Positions 6,823 to 18,477 are shown, counted from the first letter of the stretch. The stretch: 39,061 nt of DNA from Planococcus sp. CAU13 (GCF_000775575.1 NZ_JRGN01000200.1:1-39061); one strand, 5' to 3'. Numbers and translations: made by a program. The notes: generated from the sequence alone by a model not told the origin.

Positions 6823-6851
6823 AATGTACCATAAAGAGAAGTTGCCTACAA
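6823..6851 (-). promoter_or_regulatory. Possible promoter of yutD
   Basis: TTGTAG (6851-6846) and TACATT (6828-6823) are 17 bases apart on the minus strand, about 28 bases before the yutD start. The hexamers are weak matches. Confidence 0.35.
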
Positions 6852-6879
6852 GATTCCATCCTCCGCTCTATCACACCGC

Positions 6880-6910
6880 AAAAAAACCGGGAGCGGCTGC
6901 TCCCGGTTTT
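6880..6910 (-). terminator. Terminator of the NSS transporter unit
   Basis: A 12-bp stem (6883-6894 aaaaccgggagc with 6899-6910) and a ggct loop are followed by a T-run on the minus strand. It lies 7 bases beyond the metS stop. Confidence 0.92.
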
Positions 6911-6916
6911 CAGCTG

Positions 6917-7033
6917 CTAGGCAGCATTCTTTCTTTCTTTTCCTTTTTTCACGGCGTTCAGGATACTGGCAGCTAAGCCGCCCCATAAAATCACCATACC
7001 GATGATCATGACGATGATTGCTTCGATTGACAT
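6917..7033 (-). CDS. metS: MetS-type small subunit of an NSS amino-acid transporter
   Basis: A 38-residue protein, MSIEAIIVMIIGMVILW followed by GGLAASILNAVKKGKERK. It is one hydrophobic membrane helix (about residues 4-26) and a positively charged tail, the layout of MetS-family small subunits. These pair with NSS transporters importing methionine or alanine in Gram-positive bacteria. The ATG at 7033 follows GGGGGACATACT, with that Shine-Dalgarno lying only bases beyond the transporter's stop at 7046, so the two are co-translated. A strong terminator follows. The gene is short enough to be missed by automatic calling; the link to the large subunit is the best evidence for it. Confidence 0.88.
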   Translation of the reverse strand: MSIEAIIVMIIGMVILWGGLAASILNAVKKGKERKNAA

Positions 7034-7045
7034 AGTATGTCCCCC

Positions 7046-8578
7046 TTATTTGTCTTCCTCGAAAGTGGCGTGGTCTTTATGCCATTTGCCGAGAGAGAGC
7101 AGAATTCCTATCAGCAGTGCACCAGCAGCTACAGCGACACCGCCTGTAAGTGTAAACAAGTCCGAATAGCCTTCGTAGTTGCCGATGACGTTACCTTCAC
7201 CGTCTGTGTGCTGTTTAAGGATATTTATTCTCAGTAACCCAAACATCATATAACCAAGTACGATTGGGGTAATGACTCCCAGGCTGATTTTCCACCAGCC
7301 TCCCAATTGAATATCAGAAATAGCGTTCGCGTGGCCTTTGAGGTAATCCGCTTTACGGAGAACCCATACAACCATGATAACTTCGACAAGACCGAGAGCC
7401 GCGACACCGAACTGGTTGATGTAGTAATCAGCCAGATCCAGGAAGAACAATCCGCCCTGAGTAGCGAAAAGAATTGACACCAGAGCTGCAAAGCCTCCGC
7501 CGAACGCAACTGCTTTAGTACGAGTAATTCCAAATTTCTCAGAAATACCCGCAACATATGTTTCAACAATCGACATTAAGGATGTTAATCCGGCCAAAGT
7601 CAATGACAGGAAGAACAGGACTCCGAAAAATCCATTGAATCCCGGGAACTGATTGATGATCTGCGGGAATACAACGAATGCAAGACCCACGCCTGCTGTT
7701 GCAACCTCAGCTACAGGCTCACCCACTTGAGCTGCCATGAAACCAAGAGCTGCGAAGACGCCGATACCGGCCAAAAGCTCGAATCCGGAATTGGCAAAAC
7801 CTGTGATGAATGCATTATTCGTAATATCCGATTTTTTCGGAAGATAACTTGAATACGTTATCATAATCGCAAAGGCCACCGATAAACTGAAGAAGATATG
7901 GCCGTATGCAGCAACCCAAACCTGCGGATCCATAATGGCATCAAAATCCGGTTTGAAGAATGCATCAAGTCCCATCATCGCTCCATCCAGAGTGACAGCA
8001 CGAATTACAATAATCAGGAAGATGACGACCAAAGTAGGTATGAAGATTCTGTTGGCCATTTCAATTCCTTTTTTAACACCTGCAAATAAAATACCCAATG
8101 TCAGAATCCACACTAAAGCCAGCGGGATGAATACTCCCCAAACGATGCTTCCCGTTTGCCCCGGCTCAACCGTCAGCTGAAGGAAATCATTAAATAAAAA
8201 TCCTTGTGTATCTTCTCCCCATGCCTGGTTGAATGAAAAAATCGTGTAGCGCATGGCCCATGCAATGATGACTGCATAGTAGACGGATATGACGAAGGAC
8301 ACCAAAACTGCCCACCAGCCAATCCATTCCGCTTTTTTGCCGCTCATCCTGAAGAATGACAACGGTGCCGATCCGCGATATTTGTGCCCAATGGTGAATT
8401 CCAAAATAAGAATTGGTATCCCTGCGGTTAACAGAGCGAATAAGTACGGTATAAAGAATGCTCCTCCACCATTTTCGTAGGCTACATACGGAAAGCGCCA
8501 TATGTTCCCCAAACCTACAGCCGAGCCGACAGCAGCCATAATAAACCCGGCTCTGGTACCCCATGTCGAACGTTCCAT
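7046..8578 (-). CDS. Sodium-dependent NSS-family amino-acid transporter (methionine/alanine type)
   Basis: A 510-residue sodium:neurotransmitter symporter family protein with about 12 membrane helices. The family hallmark GSAVGLGNIWRFPY is in helix 1 (residues 18-31); its unwound part and the following NGGGAF in helix 2 form the sodium and substrate sites. It imports an amino acid with sodium across the cytoplasmic membrane. The adjoining metS-type small subunit favours methionine and/or alanine over other NSS substrates (inference). The ATG at 8578 follows GAGGGGG. The leader has a promoter at 8668-8696 and a CodY-like sequence at 8638-8652. There is no riboswitch here, unlike metNIQ. Confidence 0.9.
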   Translation of the reverse strand: MERSTWGTRAGFIMAAVGSAVGLGNIWRFPYVAYENGGGAFFIPYLFALLTAGIPILILEFTIGHKYRGSAPLSFFRMSGKKAEWIGWWAVLVSFVISVYYAVIIAWAMRYTIFSFNQAWGEDTQGFLFNDFLQLTVEPGQTGSIVWGVFIPLALVWILTLGILFAGVKKGIEMANRIFIPTLVVIFLIIVIRAVTLDGAMMGLDAFFKPDFDAIMDPQVWVAAYGHIFFSLSVAFAIMITYSSYLPKKSDITNNAFITGFANSGFELLAGIGVFAALGFMAAQVGEPVAEVATAGVGLAFVVFPQIINQFPGFNGFFGVLFFLSLTLAGLTSLMSIVETYVAGISEKFGITRTKAVAFGGGFAALVSILFATQGGLFFLDLADYYINQFGVAALGLVEVIMVVWVLRKADYLKGHANAISDIQLGGWWKISLGVITPIVLGYMMFGLLRINILKQHTDGEGNVIGNYEGYSDLFTLTGGVAVAAGALLIGILLSLGKWHKDHATFEEDK

Positions 8579-8637
8579 CTTTTTTCCCCCTCTTTACAAA
8601 ACCTCCTATTTCCTAACAGAAAAATGGGAAGTTTGTA

Positions 8638-8652
8638 TATTTTCAGATTATT
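8638..8652. promoter_or_regulatory. Candidate CodY box in the NSS transporter leader
   Basis: TATTTTCAGATTATT matches the CodY consensus AATTTTCWGAAAATT at 12 of 15 positions. It lies just downstream of the -10 element and about 60 bases upstream of the start codon. An overlapping inverted repeat agatta-N5-taatct (8645-8661) is an alternative operator. Confidence 0.35.
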
Positions 8653-8667
8653 ATCTAATCTAAAAAT

Positions 8668-8696
8668 AGTATACCCAGCGCCCAGTTCAAAGTAAA
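8668..8696 (-). promoter_or_regulatory. Promoter of the NSS transporter unit
   Basis: TTTACT (8696-8691) and TATACT (8673-8668) are 17 bases apart on the minus strand, giving a leader of about 85 bases. Confidence 0.5.
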
Positions 8697-8736
8697 GAAG
8701 CTTTCAAAATTTTTTTAAAAAAACTATTTTATCAAT

Positions 8737-8769
8737 AATAAAAAGCAGAGTGAAATACACTCTGCTTTT
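8737..8769 (-). terminator. Terminator after the NhaC-family gene
   Basis: A perfect 11-bp stem (8741-8751 aaaagcagagt with 8759-8769) is followed by TTTTTATTATT on the minus strand. Confidence 0.9.
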
Positions 8770-8772
8770 ACT

Positions 8773-10350
8773 CTATTGCGCGTTTTTAGCTTTTTCAAGA
8801 ATGGTTGTGCGTTGAGACCAAACAACGAATAGTATTGTTAAGATAATAATAACCGCCAACAGGGACCATATCAGCGATCCTGTTAATCCTATTACTAAAT
8901 AACCTATCGAAGCGATTGCTGCAGCTGTCAAAGCATATGGAATCTGTGTCAATACGTGATCCATATGGTTGCTTCCTGCTCCGGTCGAAGACAAAATCGT
9001 CGTATCTGAGATGGGCGAACAATGATCTCCGAAAACCGCTCCGGCTAAGACAGCCGACAAAGCAGGCAATAACAGTTCAGGTGCGGCTTCGATCATGATC
9101 GTTCCAGCGATGGGTAAAAGAATTCCGAACGAGCCCCAGGAAGTTCCTGTCGAGAAAGCCATCACACCGGCAAGAATGAACAGCAATACCGGTAAAATCG
9201 TAATTGGGACGTTCCCTTCAGTCACCACTTCAGCTAAATATCCCCCGGTTCCCAGTGCATCGATCAAATAAGTTAATGCCCAGGCAAATATTAAGATAAG
9301 TACAGCACCGATCATTGATTTTAATCCGGCCCAGATGCCTTTGCCAATCCATCCGGCATTCGCTGTCTTATTTGTCTTCATCTGGAGCATGTAAAGAATG
9401 ATTGAAGCTATAGCTCCCAGTAAACCACCCGCAAGAAGAGAAGCAGGAACATCGGTGTTTTCAAAAATCAGCCAGATATCGAAAACCTGCTCGGCATTCT
9501 GATAGCCAGTCCAGATCATCGCCAACACAGTGCCAAGCACCAGCAATAAAATCGGCAATAATAAATCAATGACACGGCCGTGAGAATGTGAAGGGAATTC
9601 TTCTTTCATCTCTCCAGGAATCGGTTTTTCGGGATCGAACAAGCGGCCTTCCGTGATTGCCAAAGTCTCATGCTTCTTCATTTCGCCAAAATCAACATCG
9701 CGGATCGCCACAAAAAACACGATGGCAAGTGCAGCTATTACATAGAAGTTCATCGGAGCCATCCATAAGAAAGCTTCCAGCGCTGAATACTCTACAAAAG
9801 TCTGGCCTGCAAGAATAGTAGCGATAATACCGATGATTGCTGCTCCCCAGCTGGAAACCGGCGAAACCACGCATACTGGAGCAGCAGTGGAATCAATGAA
9901 ATAAGCCAGTTTGGCCCGTGAAATTTTATAGCGGTCGGTAATCGGGCGCGCAACCTGACCAACGGCCAAAGCGTTGAAATAATCATCGATAAAAATGACG
10001 ACCCCTAAAACGACAGTAAGCACTTTTGCGCCTCTTCTGGACTTGACGCGGCCTGAAGCCCAATCAGCAAAAGCACGGGAGCCTCCTGACAGGCTGACAA
10101 ATGCGGTAATGATACCAAGCAATAGTAAGAATAGAAGAATGAAGACATTATAAGCATTAAATCCTTCATCCCAAAAAATGACTGCAAACGAAGTAAATAA
10201 TTGCTGCAGCGATTCAACAGGAGCAAAAGAAGCTACCAGAAGCGCCGCAGAAATAATTCCTGCTCCAAGCGACAACAGAACTCTGCGCGTCAACAAAACC
10301 ATTGCAATGGCAATAATCGGCGGCAGGATCGAAAAGATCGTGTTTTCCAT
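8773..10350 (-). CDS. NhaC-family antiporter homologue, probable lysine transporter (LysW-like)
   Basis: A 525-residue polytopic membrane protein of the NhaC superfamily with about 11-12 hydrophobic segments. Polar residues within helices include FIDDYFNALAVGQ (about 119-131) and FGDHCSPISDTT near residue 440, features of the family's ion path. Most members are annotated as Na+/H+ antiporters. Here a lysine riboswitch plus terminator lies in its own leader. NhaC-superfamily genes under lysine riboswitches have been proposed to be lysine transporters (LysW), so lysine uptake is the better prediction. The ATG at 10350 follows TAGGAGGAAATTAATC. Transport assays would be needed to separate substrates. 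Confidence 0.85.
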   Translation of the reverse strand: MENTIFSILPPIIAIAMVLLTRRVLLSLGAGIISAALLVASFAPVESLQQLFTSFAVIFWDEGFNAYNVFILLFLLLLGIITAFVSLSGGSRAFADWASGRVKSRRGAKVLTVVLGVVIFIDDYFNALAVGQVARPITDRYKISRAKLAYFIDSTAAPVCVVSPVSSWGAAIIGIIATILAGQTFVEYSALEAFLWMAPMNFYVIAALAIVFFVAIRDVDFGEMKKHETLAITEGRLFDPEKPIPGEMKEEFPSHSHGRVIDLLLPILLLVLGTVLAMIWTGYQNAEQVFDIWLIFENTDVPASLLAGGLLGAIASIILYMLQMKTNKTANAGWIGKGIWAGLKSMIGAVLILIFAWALTYLIDALGTGGYLAEVVTEGNVPITILPVLLFILAGVMAFSTGTSWGSFGILLPIAGTIMIEAAPELLLPALSAVLAGAVFGDHCSPISDTTILSSTGAGSNHMDHVLTQIPYALTAAAIASIGYLVIGLTGSLIWSLLAVIIILTILFVVWSQRTTILEKAKNAQ

Positions 10351-10385
10351 GATTAATTTCCTCCTATTTTTTGATGAATAGAATG

Positions 10386-10427
10386 GAGAAAAAAAGCCGG
10401 CTCAATCCTAAGGGACAAGCCGGCTTT
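10386..10427 (-). terminator. Riboswitch-controlled terminator upstream of the NhaC-family gene
   Basis: A 10-bp stem aaagccggct/agccggcttt (10393-10402 with 10418-10427) is followed by seven T on the minus strand. It lies 30 bases downstream of the lysine aptamer and ahead of the ribosome binding site. This is the usual off-switch arrangement when lysine is bound. Confidence 0.9.
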
Positions 10428-10457
10428 CTACAATTCGTCTGTGCGTTGAAACATCAA

Positions 10458-10640
10458 ACAACCCTGTAGCCCTCCATTTATGCAAGCATAAATGACAGTG
10501 ACATCCTTATTCAGGATGCCCCCAGCCCCATTTTCCGGTGACACAGAAAATGGACTTCGGCAAAACTGCCTTTCAAATATGTTCATCGCTGTCACGCTCA
10601 CATATTCTACTTATCAGTTTTGCAGCCTCTACCCATCGAT
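10458..10640 (-). ncRNA. Lysine riboswitch (L box)
   Basis: Read on the minus strand, all the conserved L-box blocks appear in order. They are GGGTAGAGGCTGC (10634-10622), GATGAACAT, GAAAGG, GCCGAAG, GGGGCTGGGGGCAT, ACTGTCATTTATGC and finally ATGGAGGGCTAC. GTAGAGG and GGGCTAC close the P1 stem. A terminator hairpin follows, so lysine binding should cause premature termination and repress the NhaC-family transporter. I assign it from pattern alone; fine boundaries are approximate. Confidence 0.93.
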
Positions 10641-10662
10641 ATATAATTCTTAGCAAGCATAT

Positions 10663-10690
10663 CCTATAATTGTTTGAAAATCAAGGTCAA
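10663..10690 (-). promoter_or_regulatory. Promoter of the lysine riboswitch-NhaC unit
   Basis: TTGACC (10690-10685) and TATAGG (10668-10663) are 16 bases apart on the minus strand. This places the start just upstream of the aptamer and immediately after the yunD stop. No terminator is visible between yunD and this promoter. Confidence 0.5.
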
Positions 10691-10706
10691 TTTAACTCAG
10701 GACTTT

Positions 10707-12050
10707 TTACTTCACTATTTTGTCCGCAAAATAAGTGCTGAATACATCCCGGATAAATTCAGGCATAAAGTAGGTTTTCGGAGACCGCTTAAATTCAGGG
10801 AAAAAATAACCGAATGTGAACATGTCCAAAGTTATCAATCTGTACTTCTTCTCACCCTGAGCAGGTTTTCCGTTAATGTATAATTGATGGTTTATCATGT
10901 CCATGCCGGTCCGGATCATTTTACCGAAAACAACTCCGCGGAATCCCAGGCCTTTCAATTCCAATTGCGGCCAGTCTGAATTCATCGACTGAAGATAGAT
11001 CTCCTTCAGCTCCGCTCCGGTCAGCTCAATCATGCAGGGATTGATGGGGTGTGGCAGCATCTGGTGGAAATCATAGCGGGTAATCTCACCAAGCGGCATA
11101 TCTTCCATAAATAGGCCGGCGTTGAACAGGGCACAGTCCGCTCCCGAAAAGTCAATCATCGCTTTGCCGAATAACTGGGCCATTTCCGAGTCATGGAACC
11201 AATCCGCTTTCAGCGCGGCACCATTGTAAAAAACAGCTTCATCCAGCAATTCCCTGCCTTTCTTCCGCAGCTTTTCATCGTATTTTTCATCCGGATTTTC
11301 CAGTTTCTCTGTTTCAATCAAATAAGCTTTTTTCTTTTTAAGATCATCCTCAATCATCACATGGCCCAGATAGGCACCGAACTTTCCGGCGGCGCCGAGC
11401 AGAACATCTCCCACCATCTTGCCGTCGTGAAAAATGTGATGCGTGTGGGCACCGAGGATCAGGTCGATATCCGGGCATGCTTCCGCAAGCAGTTCATCTT
11501 CCCTTACTCCCAGATGCGATAAGCAGACAATAAAATCCGTCTGGTCTTTAATGGCTTCCACCGAGCGGAGGATCGCTTCTCTCGCGCCAGTGACCTTCCA
11601 GCCCAGCCGTTCGTAAAAAGGAGTAAACTCCGCGGTGGCCCCCACCAGGCCGATCCGCTTTCCTTCCGCAGTACGGATAATTTTATAGGGCTTCGCCCAC
11701 GCCGGCCTCTCTCCATTAACATCTGTCAGATTGGAAAGTATGACATCAAAATCGGCTTCCGCGTATAAATCATCCAATTCCTCTTTTGACAAAGTGATGC
11801 CTTCATTATTGCCGATGGTCACTGCGTCATACGAAGCTTTGTTCAGCAGCTCCACGTTGCCTTTTCCCGCTGTTCCTTCGGTATAAGGATGGGAACGGTC
11901 CACATGGTCTCCAATATCCAGGACGATGCAGAAATCCCCTTCTTCTTCATGCCAGCGCTTTCGTTCAGCCAAAAAAGCATGGATTGCCGGCCAATTGCCA
12001 AAATGGCTATGCAAATCATTTGTATGATAAATATGGATCGTTTCAGCCAC
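10707..12050 (-). CDS. yunD: 5'-nucleotidase-family metallophosphatase (YunD)
   Basis: A 447-residue two-domain phosphoesterase of the UshA/5'-nucleotidase family. The calcineurin-like metal motifs are HTNDLHSHF (Asp12, His14), DIGDHVD (Asp48), GNNEG (Asn81/82), SHLG and GAHTHH. The C-terminal half has the 5'-nucleotidase substrate domain (GLFMEDMPLGEITRYD region). No signal peptide is present, unlike secreted family members, so it should act in the cytoplasm on nucleotides or a similar phosphoester. The GTG at 12050 follows AAGAGGTGTTGTAAA. It is downstream of yunF with a 27-base gap, probably one operon. No clear terminator follows. Confidence 0.88.
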   Translation of the reverse strand: MAETIHIYHTNDLHSHFGNWPAIHAFLAERKRWHEEEGDFCIVLDIGDHVDRSHPYTEGTAGKGNVELLNKASYDAVTIGNNEGITLSKEELDDLYAEADFDVILSNLTDVNGERPAWAKPYKIIRTAEGKRIGLVGATAEFTPFYERLGWKVTGAREAILRSVEAIKDQTDFIVCLSHLGVREDELLAEACPDIDLILGAHTHHIFHDGKMVGDVLLGAAGKFGAYLGHVMIEDDLKKKKAYLIETEKLENPDEKYDEKLRKKGRELLDEAVFYNGAALKADWFHDSEMAQLFGKAMIDFSGADCALFNAGLFMEDMPLGEITRYDFHQMLPHPINPCMIELTGAELKEIYLQSMNSDWPQLELKGLGFRGVVFGKMIRTGMDMINHQLYINGKPAQGEKKYRLITLDMFTFGYFFPEFKRSPKTYFMPEFIRDVFSTYFADKIVK

Positions 12051-12077
12051 TTTACAACACCTCTTTACGGCCTTCCG

Positions 12078-12938
12078 TTAAAATTCCTCTCCAAACAGAT
12101 CCAGTTGTTTTGGTGCGAGATCTTCGAAAGATAAATTATTCATTTTCTGAAATTGCTTTGCATCTCCTGCAGCATGGCCGCCGGAGTTATTATTGAAGAT
12201 GACGTATACACTTTCAGCCTGTTCAGCCAGCTTATTTGCCGCCTGGCTGATTTCTTTCAGCTCTGCTTCGTTGTAATCGTATAAATAACGGACTTCCCGC
12301 CATTTTTTCGAATTGCCGACATTGACCCATCCATGGACATTGCGGCCATGGAGCCGGAACAAAACTTTGTCTTTTCTGGTCGAGACCGGTACGAGCGGAA
12401 TGGAGCCGTCCCCTGCCTGCGGTTCATCACAGACGGAATGGATCAGGTTATTTTCACGCAGAAATTCAAAAGTTTTTTCACGGAATCCTTCCGCATACCA
12501 GGATTGATGGCGGAATTCAATCGCCAAATCGAATTCGCTGAGTTTCGCGGTAATGCGTCTGATTTCATCCACATTTTCTTTTACACAATCAAACCATGGC
12601 GGAAATTGCAGCAGCACCATTGCCAGTTTTCCTGCTTCTTTCAACGGCCTGATGGATTTGATGTACGCCTCGTACATTTCTTCTTCCGTATCAAATGGAT
12701 TTTCACCGCGAAGGTGTCCTGTCATCGCCTGATAGGCTTTTACGATAAACTGGAAGGAATCCGGCGTTTCAGCAATCCATTTACGGATATTTCTCTCCGG
12801 CTGCACCGCATAGAAGGAAGAATCAAGTTCCACAATCGGGAAATGCCCGGTGTAATCAGTCAATTTGTCTTTTTGTTTAGAGCCAGGCCCATACACATCA
12901 GGATGGTCCCCCCAGCCTGTTAATCCTGCATAAATCAT
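12078..12938 (-). CDS. yunF: DUF72 family protein (YunF)
   Basis: A 286-residue DUF72 (TIM-barrel-like) protein. Typical marks are MIYAGLTGWGD at the N-terminus, IVELDSSFYAVQ at about residues 35-46, LLQFPPWF near 109-116, IEFRHQSWY near 140-148 and YVIFNNNSGGHAAGDA near 246-261. Biochemical function is unknown for the family. The ATG at 12938 follows GGAGGTGGAAGG. It precedes yunD in a likely two-gene operon. Confidence 0.88.
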   Translation of the reverse strand: MIYAGLTGWGDHPDVYGPGSKQKDKLTDYTGHFPIVELDSSFYAVQPERNIRKWIAETPDSFQFIVKAYQAMTGHLRGENPFDTEEEMYEAYIKSIRPLKEAGKLAMVLLQFPPWFDCVKENVDEIRRITAKLSEFDLAIEFRHQSWYAEGFREKTFEFLRENNLIHSVCDEPQAGDGSIPLVPVSTRKDKVLFRLHGRNVHGWVNVGNSKKWREVRYLYDYNEAELKEISQAANKLAEQAESVYVIFNNNSGGHAAGDAKQFQKMNNLSFEDLAPKQLDLFGEEF

Positions 12939-13022
12939 CCTTCCACCTCCGAAGTGCTCTTAAGTAAATCATAGCACAGAAAAAAATGAACGTCCTATCT
13001 CAGCTTTACCCAAAAACTCCAG

Positions 13023-13062
13023 AAAAAAATCTCCGCTGCATTTTCTGCAGCGGAGATTTTCT
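13023..13062 (-). terminator. Terminator of the suf operon
   Basis: A 15-bp perfect stem (13026-13040 with 13046-13060) has a 5-base loop and a T-run on the minus strand, 12 bases after the sufB stop. Confidence 0.95.
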
Positions 13063-13074
13063 GAGAGTGATCGA

Positions 13075-14472
13075 TTAACCGATCGACCCTTCCATTTCGA
13101 ATTTGATCAGACGGTTCATTTCAACCGCATATTCCATTGGAAGTTCTTTTGTGAATGGTTCGATGAAGCCCATAACGATCATCTCTGTAGCTTCCTGCTC
13201 AGAAACGCCACGGCTCATCAAGTAGAACAATTGTTCTTCGGAAACTTTTGAAACTTTCGCTTCGTGCTCCAAAGATACGTTGTCATTCAAAATTTCATTG
13301 TATGGAATTGTGTCGGAAGTCGACTCGTTATCCATGATCAGCGTATCGCATTCAATGTTTGAACGTGCGCCATCAGCTTTACGGCCGAAACGGACAATCC
13401 CACGGTACGACACTTTACCGCCCTGTTTCGAAATTGATTTCGAAACGATTGAAGATGAAGTATTGGGTGCCAGGTGGATCATTTTAGCTCCAGCATCCTG
13501 GTGCTGCCCTTTACCTGCGATCGCGATCGACAAAGTCATACCGCGAGCGCCTTCACCGCGCAGATAAACTGCAGGGTATTTCATCGTCAATTTAGAACCG
13601 ATGTTGCCGTCGATCCATTCCATTGTACCGTTTGCGTCAACAAAAGCACGCTTCGTTACGAGGTTGTAGACGTTGTTTGCCCAGTTCTGGATTGTTGTGT
13701 AACGGCAGTATGCGTCTTTTTTAACGATGATTTCAACTACTGCAGAATGCAGTGAGTTTGTCGTATAAACTGGAGCTGTACAGCCCTCTACATAGTGGAC
13801 GCTTGCGCCTTCATCGACAATGATCAATGTGCGCTCAAACTGCCCCATGTTTTCCGAGTTGATGCGGAAATAAGCCTGCAGCGGCGATTCAACTTTAATG
13901 CCGGGTGGCACATAGATGAAAGATCCGCCTGACCAAACAGCCGTATTCAACGCAGCGAATTTGTTGTCGGCAGCTGGAATAACCGTCTGCCAGTACTCTC
14001 TGAACAGGTCTTCGTTTTCCCGAAGAGCGGCATCGGTATCTTTAAAGATGATTCCCATGTCCTCAAGTTCCACTTTCATGTTGTGGTAAACAACTTCGGA
14101 TTCATACTGTGCAGAAACACCTGCAAGGTATTTTTGTTCAGCTTCAGGGATACCAAGTTTGTCAAACGTGCGTTTGATCTCTTCCGGTACCTCATCCCAT
14201 GAAGTCTGGCTTGCTTCCGAAGGCTTGACGTAATACGTGATTTCGTCAAAGTTCAGAGGTGCAAGATCGCCACCCCATTGCGGCATTGGCATAGAGTAAA
14301 ACATTTTCAAAGCTTTCAGACGTGAATCGAGCATCCATTCAGGTTCGTCTTTGATCTTCGAAATTTCTCTGACGATATCTTCCGTCAATCCGCGTTTCGA
14401 GCGGAAAATCGAGACATCCTTGTCAGAGAACCCATATTTATAATCATCGATTTCGGGCATTTTTTTCGCCAT
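13075..14472 (-). CDS. sufB: Fe-S assembly scaffold subunit SufB
   Basis: A 465-residue SufB, the scaffold on which the SUF system builds Fe-S clusters as a SufBCD complex in the cytoplasm. The protein is nearly colinear with Bacillus Suf[16 protein letters not shown] start, [39 protein letters not shown] in the core beta helix, and [18 protein letters not shown] at the end. The ATG at 14472 is the second of two adjacent ATGs and has better spacing from GGAGG. It is the last gene of sufCDSUB, 21 bases after sufU, followed by a strong terminator. Confidence 0.97.
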   Translation of the reverse strand: MAKKMPEIDDYKYGFSDKDVSIFRSKRGLTEDIVREISKIKDEPEWMLDSRLKALKMFYSMPMPQWGGDLAPLNFDEITYYVKPSEASQTSWDEVPEEIKRTFDKLGIPEAEQKYLAGVSAQYESEVVYHNMKVELEDMGIIFKDTDAALRENEDLFREYWQTVIPAADNKFAALNTAVWSGGSFIYVPPGIKVESPLQAYFRINSENMGQFERTLIIVDEGASVHYVEGCTAPVYTTNSLHSAVVEIIVKKDAYCRYTTIQNWANNVYNLVTKRAFVDANGTMEWIDGNIGSKLTMKYPAVYLRGEGARGMTLSIAIAGKGQHQDAGAKMIHLAPNTSSSIVSKSISKQGGKVSYRGIVRFGRKADGARSNIECDTLIMDNESTSDTIPYNEILNDNVSLEHEAKVSKVSEEQLFYLMSRGVSEQEATEMIVMGFIEPFTKELPMEYAVEMNRLIKFEMEGSIG

Positions 14473-14493
14473 CATCGTTCCTCCGTTCTTGTG

Positions 14494-17457
<2,964 letters not shown>

Positions 17458-17475
17458 GCCAGTCTCTCCCTTCAA

Positions 17476-18252
17476 TTATGCTTGTCCTACTGTCTCGTCT
17501 TCGATGCCAAGTTCCTGTTTGATCCAGTCATAGCCTTCCGCTTCCAGTTTGTGAGCAAGTTCTGCACCACCGGATTTAACAACGCGGCCCTGCATCATAA
17601 CGTGGACGTGATCTGGCGTAATGTAGTTCAACAGACGCTGATAGTGAGTGATGATCAGGCAGCCGAATTCTTCACCTTTCATCTGATTGATGCCGTCAGA
17701 AACAACTTTCAAAGCATCGATGTCAAGACCGGAGTCGATTTCATCCAATACAGCAATTGTCGGTTTGATCATCATCATCTGAAGAATCTCGTTGCGTTTC
17801 TTTTCCCCGCCCGAGAATCCTTCGTTCAGGTAACGTTGCGCCATGTCCTGATCCATATCAAGAGTTTCCATCTTGCTGTCCAATTCGCGGATAAATTTCA
17901 TCAATGAAATTTCGTCCCCTTCTTCACGGCGTGCGTTCATCGCAGAGCGCATGAAGTCGGCATTTGTTACGCCAGAGATTTCACTTGGGTACTGCATGGC
18001 AAGGAAAAGGCCGGCACGAGCTCGCTCATCCACTTCCATAGCAAGAACGTCTTCGCCGTCCAACGTGATTGAACCTGAAGTTACTTCATATTTCGGGTGG
18101 CCCATGATAGCTGACGCCAAAGTGGATTTACCCGTTCCGTTAGGACCCATGATTGCATGGATCTCGCTTGTATTAATAGTTAAGTTTACACCTTTTAAAA
18201 TCTCTTTGCCTTCGATTTCAACGTGTAAATCCTGGATGACCAAAGTTGACAT
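17476..18252 (-). CDS. sufC: Fe-S assembly ATPase SufC
   Basis: A 258-residue ABC-type ATPase without a membrane domain. Walker A GPNGTGKST is at 36-44, the signature FSGGEKKR at 146-153, Walker B AVLDEIDSGLD at 167-177 and switch His203. FSGGEKKRNEILQ is characteristic of SufC. It energises the SufBCD scaffold. The ATG at 18252 follows GGAGGTATTTAC. First gene of sufCDSUB, with a promoter at 18313-18341 and PerR/Fur-like inverted repeats just downstream of the -10. Confidence 0.97.
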   Translation of the reverse strand: MSTLVIQDLHVEIEGKEILKGVNLTINTSEIHAIMGPNGTGKSTLASAIMGHPKYEVTSGSITLDGEDVLAMEVDERARAGLFLAMQYPSEISGVTNADFMRSAMNARREEGDEISLMKFIRELDSKMETLDMDQDMAQRYLNEGFSGGEKKRNEILQMMMIKPTIAVLDEIDSGLDIDALKVVSDGINQMKGEEFGCLIITHYQRLLNYITPDHVHVMMQGRVVKSGGAELAHKLEAEGYDWIKQELGIEDETVGQA

Positions 18253-18282
18253 GTAAATACCTCCATATAGTTAATGTTGAAT

Positions 18283-18313
18283 GGATAACCATTCTAAATT
18301 AGTATCATTCTAA
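18283..18313. promoter_or_regulatory. Tandem degenerate PerR/Fur-like 7-1-7 sites at the sufC promoter
   Basis: On the minus strand TTAGAATGATACTAA (18313-18299) matches the Per box at 11 of 14 fixed positions. The adjoining TTAGAATGGTTATCC (18297-18283) matches at 10 of 14. The first begins at the edge of the -10 element. The TTAGAATG half is directly repeated with a 16-base period, about one and a half helical turns. Confidence 0.35.
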
Positions 18314-18341
18314 TCTTAACCCATATCGACTGCTCTGGCAA
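18313..18341 (-). promoter_or_regulatory. Promoter of the suf operon
   Basis: TTGCCA (18341-18336) and TAAGAT (18318-18313) are 17 bases apart on the minus strand, giving a leader of about 55 bases before sufC. Confidence 0.55.
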
Positions 18342-18477
18342 ATCATTAAACCGACTGGAAATTTTGTTGGAAAACAATTAAAAACTCTGGATTTTCTTCA
18401 TTAGACCGCTTTATAGCAATAAAAATAACAAGCTGCTTCATTTTCAATAAATGCCTTTTAATTGAGAATGGATTTCA

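Noticed and set aside
12333-12923. Plus-strand open frame of 196 codons
   Set aside because: Opposite yunF (DUF72), no ribosome binding site and no domain.
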